This document shows positions 17,915-26,613 of a stretch of DNA of 35,055 bases, piece after piece. Each line of letters starts with the position of its first letter. Positions within the stretch are counted from its first letter, which is position 1. The notes under the pieces are model-generated. The model saw only the letters and a list, made by a program, of their open reading frames with translations, had not been told where the DNA came from and searched no databases. Origin of the DNA: an uncultured Methylococcaceae bacterium (GTDB lineage: Bacteria > Pseudomonadota > Gammaproteobacteria > Methylococcales > Methylomonadaceae); the NCBI GenBank assembly GCA_903863905.1, contig CAIPDT010000141.1, positions 1 to 35,055 on the forward strand, given 5' to 3'. The position numbers were made by a program, and so were the translations under genes.

Positions 17915-19261
17915 TTACACGCCATATAACTTACGCTTACGCCAAAAGGTCACCCGACTCATGCCTAATAAAGTGGCGGCCGGCGTAATCTTACCCCGCG
18001 TTTGTACTAAAGCCTGCTGAATAGCCCTAGCCTCATGGTCTGGGGTTAGCATCTCAGTCATTAACGGCATAGGTTTTTCAGGCGGTATTTCTCTAAACTC
18101 GGGAGGTAACTCAGAGCACCGTAAAGTTGCTCCTCTACCCACCGCAAACGCATACTCAATCACATTGTGCAATTCTCTAATATTACCCGGCCAAGCATAA
18201 TCTAATAAAGTGCGCATCGCCTGCGGATCAATCTTCTCAATACATCTAAAATTATCCGCATTATGTATTTGGATAAAATGCCACAACAATAAACTGATGT
18301 CTTCTCTACGCTCACGTAAAGGCGGCAAAAAGATCGGCACCACTCTTAAACGATACATTAAATCTTCTCTAAAATGCCCCAACTTAACTTCTTCACGCAG
18401 TGAGCGATGCGTGGCCGCTACAATCCGAACATCGACATGGATTAAATGATCGCCCCCGACCGGAATATAATTTCTTTCTTGAATCACCCGCAATAGTTTC
18501 GCTTGTAAATCCAACGGTAACTCAGCCACCTCATCCAAAAACAAAGTTCCGCCCTGCGCTCGTTGAAATAAGCCTTGATGATCTTTAATCGCACCGGTAA
18601 AAGCGCCCCGAACATGACCAAACAACTCACTTTCTAACAAACTACTGGATAACGCCGCACAATTAATCGCTAAAAAAGGCTCGGATTTACGACCACTTAA
18701 CTCATGAATCGCTTTAGCAACCAACTCTTTACCCGACCCACTCTCGCCTCTGACCAACACCGTGGCCGTGGTTTCTGCCGCGTTCTCAATAATTTGAAAC
18801 ACCGCTTCCATCGCCGGAGATCGACTAATTAAACCTTGAAAACTGTGTTGACGCACATCGACTTTAGGGAAATTTACTTTCTGCTCTGTACAGAGTGTTA
18901 AACGGGCTAATCCACCCGAAAAATCGCCGGATTGATCTTGAAATAACTGCACAGACTGCTTTAACAGAACGGTTGAACCATCCGCCTTAGGCAATTGAAT
19001 TAAATGATCTTTGGGGGATATTGCCGCCGCAATTTGACACTCAGGTAAACAAATCTGCCCGACCCGCTCTTTTGCAGACCAACCCGTTAAAGTCTGGGTT
19101 CCTTGACTCCAATACAGCACGCGTTGATTTCTATCAACCAAAAAAATAGCTTCGTGGTCACACAAAGCTAACATTTTTAAGAACAAAGTTTGTTGAGAAT
19201 GCTCTGCTAACCACAACGCCAAATCATTGTTATAGGTCAACTCGGGGAAAACTGATTTCAT
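17915..19261 (-). CDS. PAS-domain sigma-54-dependent transcriptional activator
   Basis: A 448-aa bacterial enhancer-binding protein. Residues about 25-125 form a PAS domain ([30 protein letters not shown]). The AAA+ domain follows with Walker A GESGSGKE (172-179), the sigma-54 contact loop GAFTGA (219-224) and Walker B GGTLFLDE. The C-terminus is a Fis-type helix-turn-helix ([21 protein letters not shown] region). There is no receiver domain, so it should sense a ligand, redox or light cue through PAS rather than a kinase. It lies downstream of two unknown membrane-protein genes on the same strand. No clear sigma-54 promoter (TGGC-N8-TGC) was found nearby by eye, so its targets are unknown. 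Confidence 0.93.
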   Translation of the reverse strand: MKSVFPELTYNNDLALWLAEHSQQTLFLKMLALCDHEAIFLVDRNQRVLYWSQGTQTLTGWSAKERVGQICLPECQIAAAISPKDHLIQLPKADGSTVLLKQSVQLFQDQSGDFSGGLARLTLCTEQKVNFPKVDVRQHSFQGLISRSPAMEAVFQIIENAAETTATVLVRGESGSGKELVAKAIHELSGRKSEPFLAINCAALSSSLLESELFGHVRGAFTGAIKDHQGLFQRAQGGTLFLDEVAELPLDLQAKLLRVIQERNYIPVGGDHLIHVDVRIVAATHRSLREEVKLGHFREDLMYRLRVVPIFLPPLRERREDISLLLWHFIQIHNADNFRCIEKIDPQAMRTLLDYAWPGNIRELHNVIEYAFAVGRGATLRCSELPPEFREIPPEKPMPLMTEMLTPDHEARAIQQALVQTRGKITPAATLLGMSRVTFWRKRKLYGV

Positions 19262-19334
19262 GTTTTTTTCACTAACTAACGCCTCATTAAGTCATTAGAA
19301 CAATACATGAAATAAGCCAACAAAATCAACTGTG

Positions 19335-19472
19335 TTATTTTGCCTTCATCCAAACCCATACACCCAAAGCACCAAAAGACAGAACTAACAGTACAATTAA
19401 CAACGGATGATCATACACCTTCTCAACGATACTACCGACGCCTTGCGCGGTATGTTGATAATAAGGACCCAT
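19335..19472 (-). CDS. 45-aa single-pass membrane protein, unknown
   Basis: A small ORF with a strong ribosome-binding site: GGAGGAATT ends a few bases before the ATG at 19472. It reads MGPYYQHTAQGVGSIVEKVY, a DHP, then a hydrophobic helix LLIVLLVLSFGALGVWVW (about residues 24-41), and ends MKAK. The positive tail suggests an N-out, C-in single-pass topology. It starts 23 bp after the stop of the 185-aa membrane-protein gene and is followed by the sigma-54 activator, so co-transcription is likely. No known family was recognised. The good Shine-Dalgarno and clean coding pattern make it more likely real than not. Confidence 0.7.
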   Translation of the reverse strand: MGPYYQHTAQGVGSIVEKVYDHPLLIVLLVLSFGALGVWVWMKAK

Positions 19473-19495
19473 AGCAATTCCTCCAATTTATTTTT

Positions 19496-20044
19496 TTAAG
19501 ATTGATTATCAGACGATGAAGCAGATAAACCTAATTGACCTTCCACACCAATGATAGCTTTATTTAGCTCATAGACATTTTTTTCTTCGCCTATCTGAAT
19601 GCCCAAGGCATAAAAAATAGGGATCCACAGTGGATTCATAATAAGCCCACCCATCACACTTTTCCAGGTTCGCTTTAGCTTTTTTAAAGGATTAAACTCA
19701 TCCACCAAAGGATCAACAGTCCGCGATTCAAAAACATGGGCGATTGGATTTAACTGGGCTTTTTGTTGAAAACTCAGTCTTTTAGTGGACTCAAAAAACC
19801 TAATTTCCATACGATGGTAATTAATATGCGCCCAACTTGAGGTAATAATAAAGTTTAAAGCAACGAGGGGTAACAACACCGTCGGCGGTGCCATGGGGGC
19901 TAATAAAGATGAAAACATTCCAAAACTTAAACCAAACATCAAAATTTTTTCACTTTTTTCTAAATCTTGATCAATACCCTTAACTATGTCATTAACAACC
20001 GCGTCATTATAAGGGTAAACCAAATAACTCTTCTTTTCGGCCAT
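19496..20044 (-). CDS. Unknown membrane protein, about 182 aa
   Basis: The product begins MAEKKSYLVYPYNDAVVNDI, has a short helical region (IDQDLEKSEKI), two close hydrophobic segments (ILMFGLSFGMFSSLLAPM and TVLLPLVALNFIITSSW), a charged central stretch, a third hydrophobic segment (GLIMNPLWIPIFYALGI), and a Ser-rich tail. No family was recognised. ATG at 20044 is used; a GTG three codons upstream is an alternative start. A near-consensus sigma-70 promoter lies just upstream, so this should be expressed constitutively. It heads a probable operon with the 45-aa gene and perhaps the PAS/sigma-54 activator. Confidence 0.8.
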   Translation of the reverse strand: MAEKKSYLVYPYNDAVVNDIVKGIDQDLEKSEKILMFGLSFGMFSSLLAPMAPPTVLLPLVALNFIITSSWAHINYHRMEIRFFESTKRLSFQQKAQLNPIAHVFESRTVDPLVDEFNPLKKLKRTWKSVMGGLIMNPLWIPIFYALGIQIGEEKNVYELNKAIIGVEGQLGLSASSSDNQS

Positions 20045-20075
20045 AACAGTCACTCATCTTTTAACAATAATGGTT

Positions 20076-20103
20076 GTTATAACCCATAAATAAAAAATGT
20101 CAA
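20076..20103 (-). promoter_or_regulatory. Near-consensus sigma-70 promoter for the 182/185-aa membrane gene
   Basis: On the minus strand TTGACA (20098-20103) is followed after 16 bp by TATAAC (20076-20081). Transcription would start near 20069, leaving a leader of about 25 nt before ATG 20044. GTTATAAC, which includes the -10 box, is an 8-bp palindrome and could host a repressor. Confidence 0.65.
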
Positions 20104-20342
20104 TTTTTGGGTTATTTGAAAGGGTTTGTAGAATTCAAGATACTTTAAAATAGTTTGGCACCACTCAATAAAAAAAGCATCAATAGAGAAATTTCATGAC
20201 TCTTACTTCACCATAATGGCCAATAAAATACCTCTGCACCCAAACTTTTTACGATTCAAAAACTGACTTAACCCAACTAAAAGTATCGTAATCTGCTATT
20301 ATCTGCCCGCTATTTAATTCATTTAACCTTATAAGGAAACTC

Positions 20343-20657
20343 ATGTCAGAATTTAATAATGTAACTATCGTAAAAAAAGCTAATGTTTACTTCGGTGGCA
20401 ATGTCAGCAGTCGTACTATCCGTTTTGCTGATGGTTCTTTAAAAACTCTGGGCTTTATGTTACCCGGTGAATATGTTTTCAACACGGCTGATAAAGAACT
20501 GATGGAAATTATCGATGGCGATCTTGACGTTTTGTTACCAGGTACAGATGAATGGCAAAAAGTAGTGGGCGGTGAATCTTTTGATGTGCCCGCTAATGCG
20601 GCATTTACTGTAAAAATCAACACAGCAACAGATTACTGCTGCTCTTTTATTAAATAA
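20343..20657 (+). CDS. ppnP: Pyrimidine/purine nucleoside phosphorylase PpnP
   Basis: PpnP (formerly DUF1255/YaiE) is a small cupin that phosphorolyses several nucleosides to base plus ribose-1-phosphate. The 104-aa product matches the family length and text: [33 protein letters not shown], and the acidic turn [16 protein letters not shown], then [22 protein letters not shown] precedes the ATG. An NYN-domain gene follows after 21 bp with no terminator, so the two probably share a message. About 240 bp upstream is gene-free apart from the divergent membrane gene's promoter. Confidence 0.95.
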   Translation: MSEFNNVTIVKKANVYFGGNVSSRTIRFADGSLKTLGFMLPGEYVFNTADKELMEIIDGDLDVLLPGTDEWQKVVGGESFDVPANAAFTVKINTATDYCCSFIK

Positions 20658-20678
20658 AAACAGTCGATACCCTAAAAA

Positions 20679-21152
20679 GTGCTTAAGGTCTGCCTGTTTA
20701 TCGATGTGCAAAACATTTATTACACCACCAAACAAAGCTATCAACGTCAATTTAACTACCGGGCTTTTTGGAATCAGGCCACAGCGAATAGAACGGTTGT
20801 TGGGGCCTTTGCGTATGCTATCGACAAGGGTGATAGTAAACAATTAGCCTTTCAAAACAGACTTAGAGAAATTGGTTTTGAAATCAAATTAAAACCTTAT
20901 ATTCAACGTGCAGATGGTTCTGCTAAAGGCGATTGGGACGTCGGAATTACTTTAGATGTAATCGACTACGCGACTAAAGCCGATGTGATTGTACTGTTAT
21001 CGGGTGATGGTGATTTTGCGCTCTTATTAAATAAAGTGCGGGATACCTATTCCATTACGACTGAAGTCTACGGTGTGCCAGCTTTTACGGCACCGGCCCT
21101 GATTCAGTCTTCTGATCGTTTTATTGGAATAGATAATAGCTTATTGTTGTAA
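20679..21152 (+). CDS. NYN-domain (LabA/DUF88-like) putative ribonuclease
   Basis: A 157-aa protein with the PIN-like NYN fold. It starts GTG at 20679 and reads MLKVCLFIDVQNIYYTTKQS. Conserved acidic residues expected at the metal site are present: Asp9 in FIDVQN, the pair in GDWDVGITLDVIDY, and SGDGDF. The C-terminal ...ALIQSSDRFIGID segment ends like LabA/NicB-type DUF88 proteins. These are thought to be nucleases, but targets are mostly unknown. It is 21 bp behind ppnP without an independent ribosome-binding site, which suggests coupled expression. A strong terminator follows. Confidence 0.88.
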   Translation: MLKVCLFIDVQNIYYTTKQSYQRQFNYRAFWNQATANRTVVGAFAYAIDKGDSKQLAFQNRLREIGFEIKLKPYIQRADGSAKGDWDVGITLDVIDYATKADVIVLLSGDGDFALLLNKVRDTYSITTEVYGVPAFTAPALIQSSDRFIGIDNSLLL

Positions 21153-21202
21153 TCACTTTAAAACAGTCGCTTATTGATACGATAACGCTTAATCAGATCC
21201 AC

Positions 21203-21245
21203 AAAAAAAAGCCGAACTTCAATGACTTGAAGTTCGGCTTTTTTT
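21203..21245. terminator. Bidirectional intrinsic terminator (NYN gene / ctpA)
   Basis: A perfect 12-bp stem, GCCGAACTTCAA (21211-21222) with TTGAAGTTCGGC (21227-21238), closes on a TGAC loop. Eight A residues precede and seven T residues follow. It serves two convergent genes. Confidence 0.95.
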
Positions 21246-21262
21246 ATAACAACAAGAAAAAA

Positions 21263-22621
21263 CTATTTCTTAATGATACTAATACCTTTCAGAAGGTTCA
21301 ACGCTTCATGTAGGGCATAATCTTCAACAGTCGATTTTTCTTTATCTTTGTCTTTAGACTCCTCTTTAGTTTGATCCTTAGAGGCATCTTTATCCGCTTC
21401 TTCTTTTTTAGCTTTAGCGGCACTATCAGAATGTTGCAGATGGCCTGATAAATCGGATTCTTTAATCGATAAAGAATCAAGTTTGTCTAAAGTTTCTAGC
21501 TTAACCCGTGTTAAAGCAATATCAGGTTCAATACCTAAAGCCTGAATAGAGCGACCTGAGGGCGTAAAATAACGCGCTGTGGTCAATTTAACGGCTGCAC
21601 CATTGGTGGTTGGCAATATAGTTTGTACTGAGCCTTTACCAAAAGATTTCTCACCCATAATAACGGCACGTTTTTGATCTTGTAACGCACCCGCTACAAT
21701 CTCAGACGCTGAGGCAGAACCGCCATTAATTAAAACCACAATAGGCGCGCCATCAAGTAAATCATCAGGTGAAGCATTAAAACGCATTTCTGAGTTTTCA
21801 ATACGACCTTCAGTGTACACAATTAAACCGCTTTTTAAGAAAGCATCACTGACTTCAACCGCCGCATTTAAAACACCGCCAGGATTATTTCTTAAATCTA
21901 ACACCAAGCCTTTTAATGGCTCAATATTTTCTTTTTTCAACGCGGCCAACGCTTCTTTTAAGCCATCGCCGGTGCTTGATTGAAAGCTACTAATGCGCAT
22001 GTAACCAAAGCCTTTTTCTAACATTCGGCTTTTGACGCTCTTTACTTTAATAATGTCACGGGTCAATGTTAACTTAAGAGGGGCGTCTAAGCCTTCTCTT
22101 ACTACTGTTAACACAATTTTACTGCCGGGTTCACCACGCATCATTTTAACTGAATCGCCTAAAGACATCCCTTTAACGGGCTTTTCATCCAGTTTAATAA
22201 TTAAATCACCCGTTTTCATCCCTGCTTTTTGTGCGGGCGTATCATCAATAGGAGACACTACTTTTATAAAGCCATTCTCCATCGTCACTTCGATACCCAA
22301 ACCACCAAATTGACCGGTAGTTCCTTCTTTAAGCTCTTGATACTCTTCTGGCCCTAAATAAGCAGAATGAGGATCTAAACCACTTAACATGCCACGAATA
22401 GCATCTTCTAGTAATTTTTTATCAGAAACAGGCTCCACATAATCTCTTTTTATACGCCCGTAAATTTCAGTAAAGGTCCGAAGATCTTCATAAGGCAATG
22501 TTTCGGTCTCAGGTGCGACTCCAGTGTTTGCGCGATCAGCGAAGACACTACCACAAAGCCCTATAAAAACGCCTAACATGACACCTAGCGACAAAATAAA
22601 AATAGCTTTCTTTTTTAGCAT
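21263..22621 (-). CDS. ctpA: C-terminal processing peptidase CtpA (S41, PDZ)
   Basis: A 452-aa periplasmic serine protease. An N-terminal signal/anchor (KKKAIFILSLGVMLGVFIGL) is followed by a helical lead-in, a PDZ domain (about 105-175, with FGGLGIEV and AGMKTGDLIIKLDEKPV), and the S41 core with LDLRNNPGG, NGGSASASE (catalytic Ser near 304) and GEKSFGKGSVQ (catalytic Lys near 329). A charged Lys/Asp/Glu-rich stretch (about 390-435) precedes the C-terminus and may be a linker or low-complexity tail. CtpA-type proteases trim murein hydrolases. The gene follows envC by 71 bp, the common gpmI-envC-ctpA order. Confidence 0.95.
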   Translation of the reverse strand: MLKKKAIFILSLGVMLGVFIGLCGSVFADRANTGVAPETETLPYEDLRTFTEIYGRIKRDYVEPVSDKKLLEDAIRGMLSGLDPHSAYLGPEEYQELKEGTTGQFGGLGIEVTMENGFIKVVSPIDDTPAQKAGMKTGDLIIKLDEKPVKGMSLGDSVKMMRGEPGSKIVLTVVREGLDAPLKLTLTRDIIKVKSVKSRMLEKGFGYMRISSFQSSTGDGLKEALAALKKENIEPLKGLVLDLRNNPGGVLNAAVEVSDAFLKSGLIVYTEGRIENSEMRFNASPDDLLDGAPIVVLINGGSASASEIVAGALQDQKRAVIMGEKSFGKGSVQTILPTTNGAAVKLTTARYFTPSGRSIQALGIEPDIALTRVKLETLDKLDSLSIKESDLSGHLQHSDSAAKAKKEEADKDASKDQTKEESKDKDKEKSTVEDYALHEALNLLKGISIIKK

Positions 22622-22692
22622 CTAATTAAAACTCCATATCCTCTATTGACGACCTAATATTAACACTCAACCACTGATAACTTAAAACCAAT

Positions 22693-23826
22693 TTATCTTC
22701 GACACCATTCAAGTGGATCAACGGGTACACCCTTATTACGTATTCCAAAATATAACCCTGTCTTACTCCGCCCACCACTTTGTCCAACAGAAGCAATCAC
22801 TTCGCCAGTCGCAACAAACTCACCAACCTGTTTATACAAACTTTGATTAAAACCATACAAGGTTAAATAACCCTGACCATGATCAATAATCATCATTAAA
22901 CCATAACTTCGAAACCACTCTGAAAAAACCACTTTTCCTTGCGTCACTGCTTTAACATCCACACCTTCAGCCGCGTCAATTAACACACCATCCCAAGTCA
23001 CTTCGGTTCTAGCACTGCCAAATTTATTGGCTAATTTACCCGTTACCGGCCAAGGTAATTTACCTTTAAGAGTCAAAAACTCAGCAGGCACTAAACTATC
23101 ATCCGAGGGTAAGACCTGATTTTGTTCAGCATGAACATTAACCTCATCACTTAAGGCCGGCAATGAAGACATCAACAGTTTTAAACTACTTTCACTGTCT
23201 TGTAACTGTTGTAACTGTTGTTCGCTAGACAAAAAATCAGCGCCCATTTGTAACAGCAACTCATTCCGTTGTTTCTTAGCATTTATCAGTACCACTTGCT
23301 CTAACTTCTTGTTCTCTAAGTCTTGCTCTAAGAGAGTCGTTTCAGCTTGCTTTTGTTTATCTAATTCATCCAAATGTTGAACAGCCAATTCTAAATCAGC
23401 AATTTTTCTTAACCGTTCTTTATTAAAATAATTAAAATAAACCATCACACGCCCCGATATGGCAGGCTCTTGTTGATTCAGCAACAATCTAATTGTATCA
23501 GTTTTACCCAAAGCATAAGCTAATCTAATATGTTTAACTAACTCATGACTTAATTTTTCGACCTCACTTTGTGAATAATCAATATTCCGACGAATATTAT
23601 CCAAACTATCACGTTTTTGCTCAATTTTGCCCTGTAGCTTTTTTAATACACCCGCTGTTTCACCATACTGCTTATCGATATCGGACAAAAGGCTTTGCAT
23701 ACTGTCTTTTTGTTCTAACAGTTTCTGCAAAACCTCCTGTCTATCAACTGGATCTGATAAATCCTCAGCAAAACTATAAGCGCACCCTAGCATCAAGCAG
23801 AGAAAAATCGCCAATTGTTTTAGCAT
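22693..23826 (-). CDS. envC: Murein hydrolase activator EnvC (degenerate LytM)
   Basis: EnvC is a periplasmic, FtsEX-controlled activator of the AmiA/AmiB amidases during septum splitting. The 377-aa product has a signal peptide (KQLAIFLCLMLGCAYSFA), a long coiled coil (about 25-220) and a C-terminal LytM fold starting LPWPVTGKLANKFG. The metal-site residues of active M23 enzymes are missing: the usual HxG..D is TWDGVLID, and the HxH position reads LYFGIR. This fits a non-enzymatic activator. It ends VDPLEWCRR. It lies 7 bp downstream of gpmI and upstream of ctpA. Confidence 0.93.
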   Translation of the reverse strand: MLKQLAIFLCLMLGCAYSFAEDLSDPVDRQEVLQKLLEQKDSMQSLLSDIDKQYGETAGVLKKLQGKIEQKRDSLDNIRRNIDYSQSEVEKLSHELVKHIRLAYALGKTDTIRLLLNQQEPAISGRVMVYFNYFNKERLRKIADLELAVQHLDELDKQKQAETTLLEQDLENKKLEQVVLINAKKQRNELLLQMGADFLSSEQQLQQLQDSESSLKLLMSSLPALSDEVNVHAEQNQVLPSDDSLVPAEFLTLKGKLPWPVTGKLANKFGSARTEVTWDGVLIDAAEGVDVKAVTQGKVVFSEWFRSYGLMMIIDHGQGYLTLYGFNQSLYKQVGEFVATGEVIASVGQSGGRSKTGLYFGIRNKGVPVDPLEWCRR

Positions 23827-23833
23827 TCAACAA

Positions 23834-25375
23834 TCAAGCCTTTTCAACTAATGATTTACCCGACATTTCTACCGGTTGAGGTACACCTAAAATAGCTAAC
23901 ATTGTTGGTGCTAAATCAGATAAACCTCCCCCTTCAATTAAAGGTTTATGACCGCCAATATGAACTAAAGGTACCTTATTAGTGGTATGTGCCGTATGAG
24001 CTTGGCCTGAATCTTCATCAACCATCTGCTCAATATTGCCATGATCCGCCGTTAATAATAACTGGCCATCCACTGATTTTAAGGCTTCAACAATACGCAC
24101 TAAGCATCTATCAACCGCCTCTACCGCTAAAATAGCCGCTGGAATAATCCCAGTATGTCCTACCATATCGCAGTTAGCATAATTACAGATGATCACATCA
24201 TATTGTCCGCCTGTAATAGCCTCAACCAGATGATCTGTTACTTCGCCTGCGTTCATTTCAGGCTGTAAATCATAGGTTCTGACTTTAGGGGAAGGTACCA
24301 AGATTCTATCTTCACCCGGGAATGGCTTATCAATCCCACCATTCAAAAAGAAAGTCACATGCGCGTACTTTTCAGTTTCTGCTAATCTTAATTGTTTAAG
24401 ACCGAGTATTGATAAATACTCACCTAAGCCATTTTTGATATCAACTGAAGGGAAAGCAATGTCATAACCAAAATCTTGATGATATTCGGTTAAGGTACAA
24501 AAATAACCCGCATGAGGCGCATGGCCTCTTTCAAATGAATCAAACGAAGGCAACGTTAACGCTTGAGAAATTTCACGCGCTCTATCCGCTCTAAAGTTCA
24601 TAAACACAATAGAATCTTCAGGATCTAAGATAACGGGTACACCGTTTTCTAAAATGGCGGTTGGTAACACAAACTCGTCCGTTTCGCCTTTTTCATAAGA
24701 CGCTTCTAAAGCACTTAAAGCAGACTCAGCGGAATTAACTGATTCACCTTTAGCAATCAAATCGTAAGCTAATTTAACGCGATCCCAACGGTTATCTCTA
24801 TCCATTGCATAGAAACGACCCGTAATCGTAGCAATACGGCCCACACCTTGTTCAGCAAATGTACGTTCTAACAGTTCAATGGAAGAAGTGGCACTTTTTG
24901 GCGGCACATCACGACCGTCTAAAAACGCATGTAGATAAATTTTAGTTAAGCCTCGTTTAGCGGCTAACTCAACCATAGCAGCAATTTGTAGTTCATGACT
25001 ATGCACACCCCCGGCTGATAATAAGCCCATAATATGCAGCGCTTTGTTTTTTTCAATAGCAACATCAACCGCACGACACAACACGGGGTTGGTATAAAAA
25101 CTACTATCTTCTATCGCATCGTTCACTTTAGAAAAATCTTGTGGCACATAACGACCTGTACCAATATGTATATGCCCCACTTCAGAATTACCCATTTGAT
25201 CAGCCGGCAAGCCAACAGAACGACCTGAGCAGTCTAACAAGGTCATTGGATATTCTTTTTGCAACTGATCCCAACACGGTGTATTAGCCATCGCAATAGC
25301 ATTATTCTCTTGTTCTAATGAGTAACCAAACCCATCAAGAATCAATAAAACGAGTGGTTTAGGGCGCTTCGACAT
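23834..25375 (-). CDS. gpmI: 2,3-bisphosphoglycerate-independent phosphoglycerate mutase
   Basis: GpmI is a Mn-dependent enzyme that interconverts 3- and 2-phosphoglycerate. The 513-aa product begins MSKRPKPLVLLILDGFGYSL and has the phospho-Ser loop DQMGNSEVGH (Ser64), LHAFLDGRDVPPKS, FMNFRADRAREISQAL, and the metal-binding TADHGN and HTAHTTNKVPLV segments. An upstream in-frame start adds 20 residues that match nothing in the family, so ATG at 25375 is used. It leads gpmI-envC-ctpA and is divergent from the rhodanese-secB-gpsA set, as in enterobacteria. Confidence 0.96.
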   Translation of the reverse strand: MSKRPKPLVLLILDGFGYSLEQENNAIAMANTPCWDQLQKEYPMTLLDCSGRSVGLPADQMGNSEVGHIHIGTGRYVPQDFSKVNDAIEDSSFYTNPVLCRAVDVAIEKNKALHIMGLLSAGGVHSHELQIAAMVELAAKRGLTKIYLHAFLDGRDVPPKSATSSIELLERTFAEQGVGRIATITGRFYAMDRDNRWDRVKLAYDLIAKGESVNSAESALSALEASYEKGETDEFVLPTAILENGVPVILDPEDSIVFMNFRADRAREISQALTLPSFDSFERGHAPHAGYFCTLTEYHQDFGYDIAFPSVDIKNGLGEYLSILGLKQLRLAETEKYAHVTFFLNGGIDKPFPGEDRILVPSPKVRTYDLQPEMNAGEVTDHLVEAITGGQYDVIICNYANCDMVGHTGIIPAAILAVEAVDRCLVRIVEALKSVDGQLLLTADHGNIEQMVDEDSGQAHTAHTTNKVPLVHIGGHKPLIEGGGLSDLAPTMLAILGVPQPVEMSGKSLVEKA

Positions 25376-25467
25376 CTTTCTTATATCTCCAATACTAAAA
25401 ACAAAATTGTGGTACCTTGCCCAATAAAACTGCATTAAAAAACACAGTTAGATTATCCATTACCCAA

Positions 25468-25497
25468 AATGATTAAAAATAAGGTATCATTTTGTTA
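25468..25497. repeat. Inverted repeat in the gpmI/rhodanese divergent gap
   Basis: CAAAATGAT (25468-25476) is the reverse complement of ATCATTTTG (25489-25497), spaced by 12 nt. It lies in the shared control region between gpmI and the rhodanese gene, where a regulator site would be expected. AT-rich sequence makes chance occurrence possible. Confidence 0.4.
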
Positions 25498-25649
25498 AAT
25501 TCGTCGGCTTTAAAGCTGGCAACGTCGTTATTATATTAATACACGTTGATGGTAGTTGGGTATAAATAATTCTTAAAGATAAAATACAAGACCTTTTTTA
25601 TTCAATTCACTGGCGTCAACAGACTATCCACCCAACCCAAAAATATTCC

Positions 25650-26108
25650 ATGGACCGTTATCTAGAATTTATTTTAAACCACTATATATTATCACTTGCA
25701 CTAGCTGTTGTTACCTATCTGCTAATACAAGAACTATTGGATACTGCTTTTAAAAAGTTTGATTCAATATCTCCTTTAGTCGCTGTTACCAAAATGAATG
25801 ACACTGACACCATCGTCATTGATGTACGTGAACCTCATGAGTTTGTTGCAAGTCATATTATCGACTCCATCAATATTCCGTTGGGAAGCCTTGACCAAGG
25901 ACTTTCAAAAATAATCAGTCATAAGAATAAACCGGTTCTAATTTCCTGCCAATCGGGTACTCGTTCAGCATCTGCCGGCAAAATTTTAACTAAAGCTGGT
26001 TTTGAGCAAGTGTTCGTTATTATAGGCGGTATGCAAGCTTGGGAAAATGACTACAAGTTACCTGTAAAAATTACGAGTAAAGCAGTAAAAAAAGCACCAA
26101 AACAATAA
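25650..26108 (+). CDS. yibN: Membrane-anchored rhodanese-like protein (YibN-like)
   Basis: A 152-aa protein with one N-terminal TM segment (HYILSLALAVVTYLLIQELL) and a cytosolic rhodanese domain. The domain shows VIDVREPHEFVASHI and the active-site loop SCQSGTRS with Cys100, so sulfurtransferase chemistry is possible. Its architecture and its place next to secB and gpsA match E. coli YibN, so the symbol rests largely on synteny. The C-terminus is Lys-rich. In E. coli grxC lies between yibN and secB; it is absent here, and only 25 bp separates the two genes. Confidence 0.88.
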   Translation: MDRYLEFILNHYILSLALAVVTYLLIQELLDTAFKKFDSISPLVAVTKMNDTDTIVIDVREPHEFVASHIIDSINIPLGSLDQGLSKIISHKNKPVLISCQSGTRSASAGKILTKAGFEQVFVIIGGMQAWENDYKLPVKITSKAVKKAPKQ

Positions 26109-26133
26109 CTTTCTAATCACACACACCAATATT

Positions 26134-26601
26134 ATGGCCGAAGAACAAGTAGCAACAGAAAAACAATTTTCTATTCAAAAAATCTATACAAAAGACATGT
26201 CTTTTGAAACCCCTAACTCACCACAGATTTTTACTGAGCAATGGGAACCTTCAGTTGATTTCAACCTAGGTTCAAATGTACAACCTTTAGAAAATGGTTT
26301 ATATGAAGTCGCATTAGCTGTCACTATTACCGTTAAAAGCGGCGAAAAAATAGCTTATTTGGTTGAAGTTAATCAAGCGGGTATTTTTACATTAGCCGGT
26401 TTCTCAGATGAAGAAATGGGCCCAATGGTAGGTAGTTTCTGCCCTAATATCTTATTCCCTTATGCAAGAGAAGCGATAACTGATCTAGTGACTAAAGGTG
26501 GCTTTCCACAATTATTGTTAGCGCCTGTTAACTTTGATGCTTTATATGCGCAACATATCCAAGCTCAACAACAAGTTCCTAGCACTGAAACCATCAATTA
26601 A
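26134..26601 (+). CDS. secB: Protein-export chaperone SecB
   Basis: SecB is a tetrameric cytosolic chaperone that keeps precursors unfolded for SecA. The 155-aa product equals the E. coli length. Conserved stretches are KIYTKDMSFETPNSPQIF, LYEVALAVTITV, LAGF, and PYAREAITDLVTKGGFPQLL followed by LAPVNFDALY. It lies between the rhodanese gene and gpsA, the usual order, and is probably co-transcribed with both. Confidence 0.97.
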   Translation: MAEEQVATEKQFSIQKIYTKDMSFETPNSPQIFTEQWEPSVDFNLGSNVQPLENGLYEVALAVTITVKSGEKIAYLVEVNQAGIFTLAGFSDEEMGPMVGSFCPNILFPYAREAITDLVTKGGFPQLLLAPVNFDALYAQHIQAQQQVPSTETIN

Positions 26602-26613
26602 TTTATCAATTTG

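Noticed and set aside
20152-20170. Sigma-54 promoter (TTGGCACC) near ppnP
   Set aside because: The -24-like element has no TGC-type -12 element at the required spacing.
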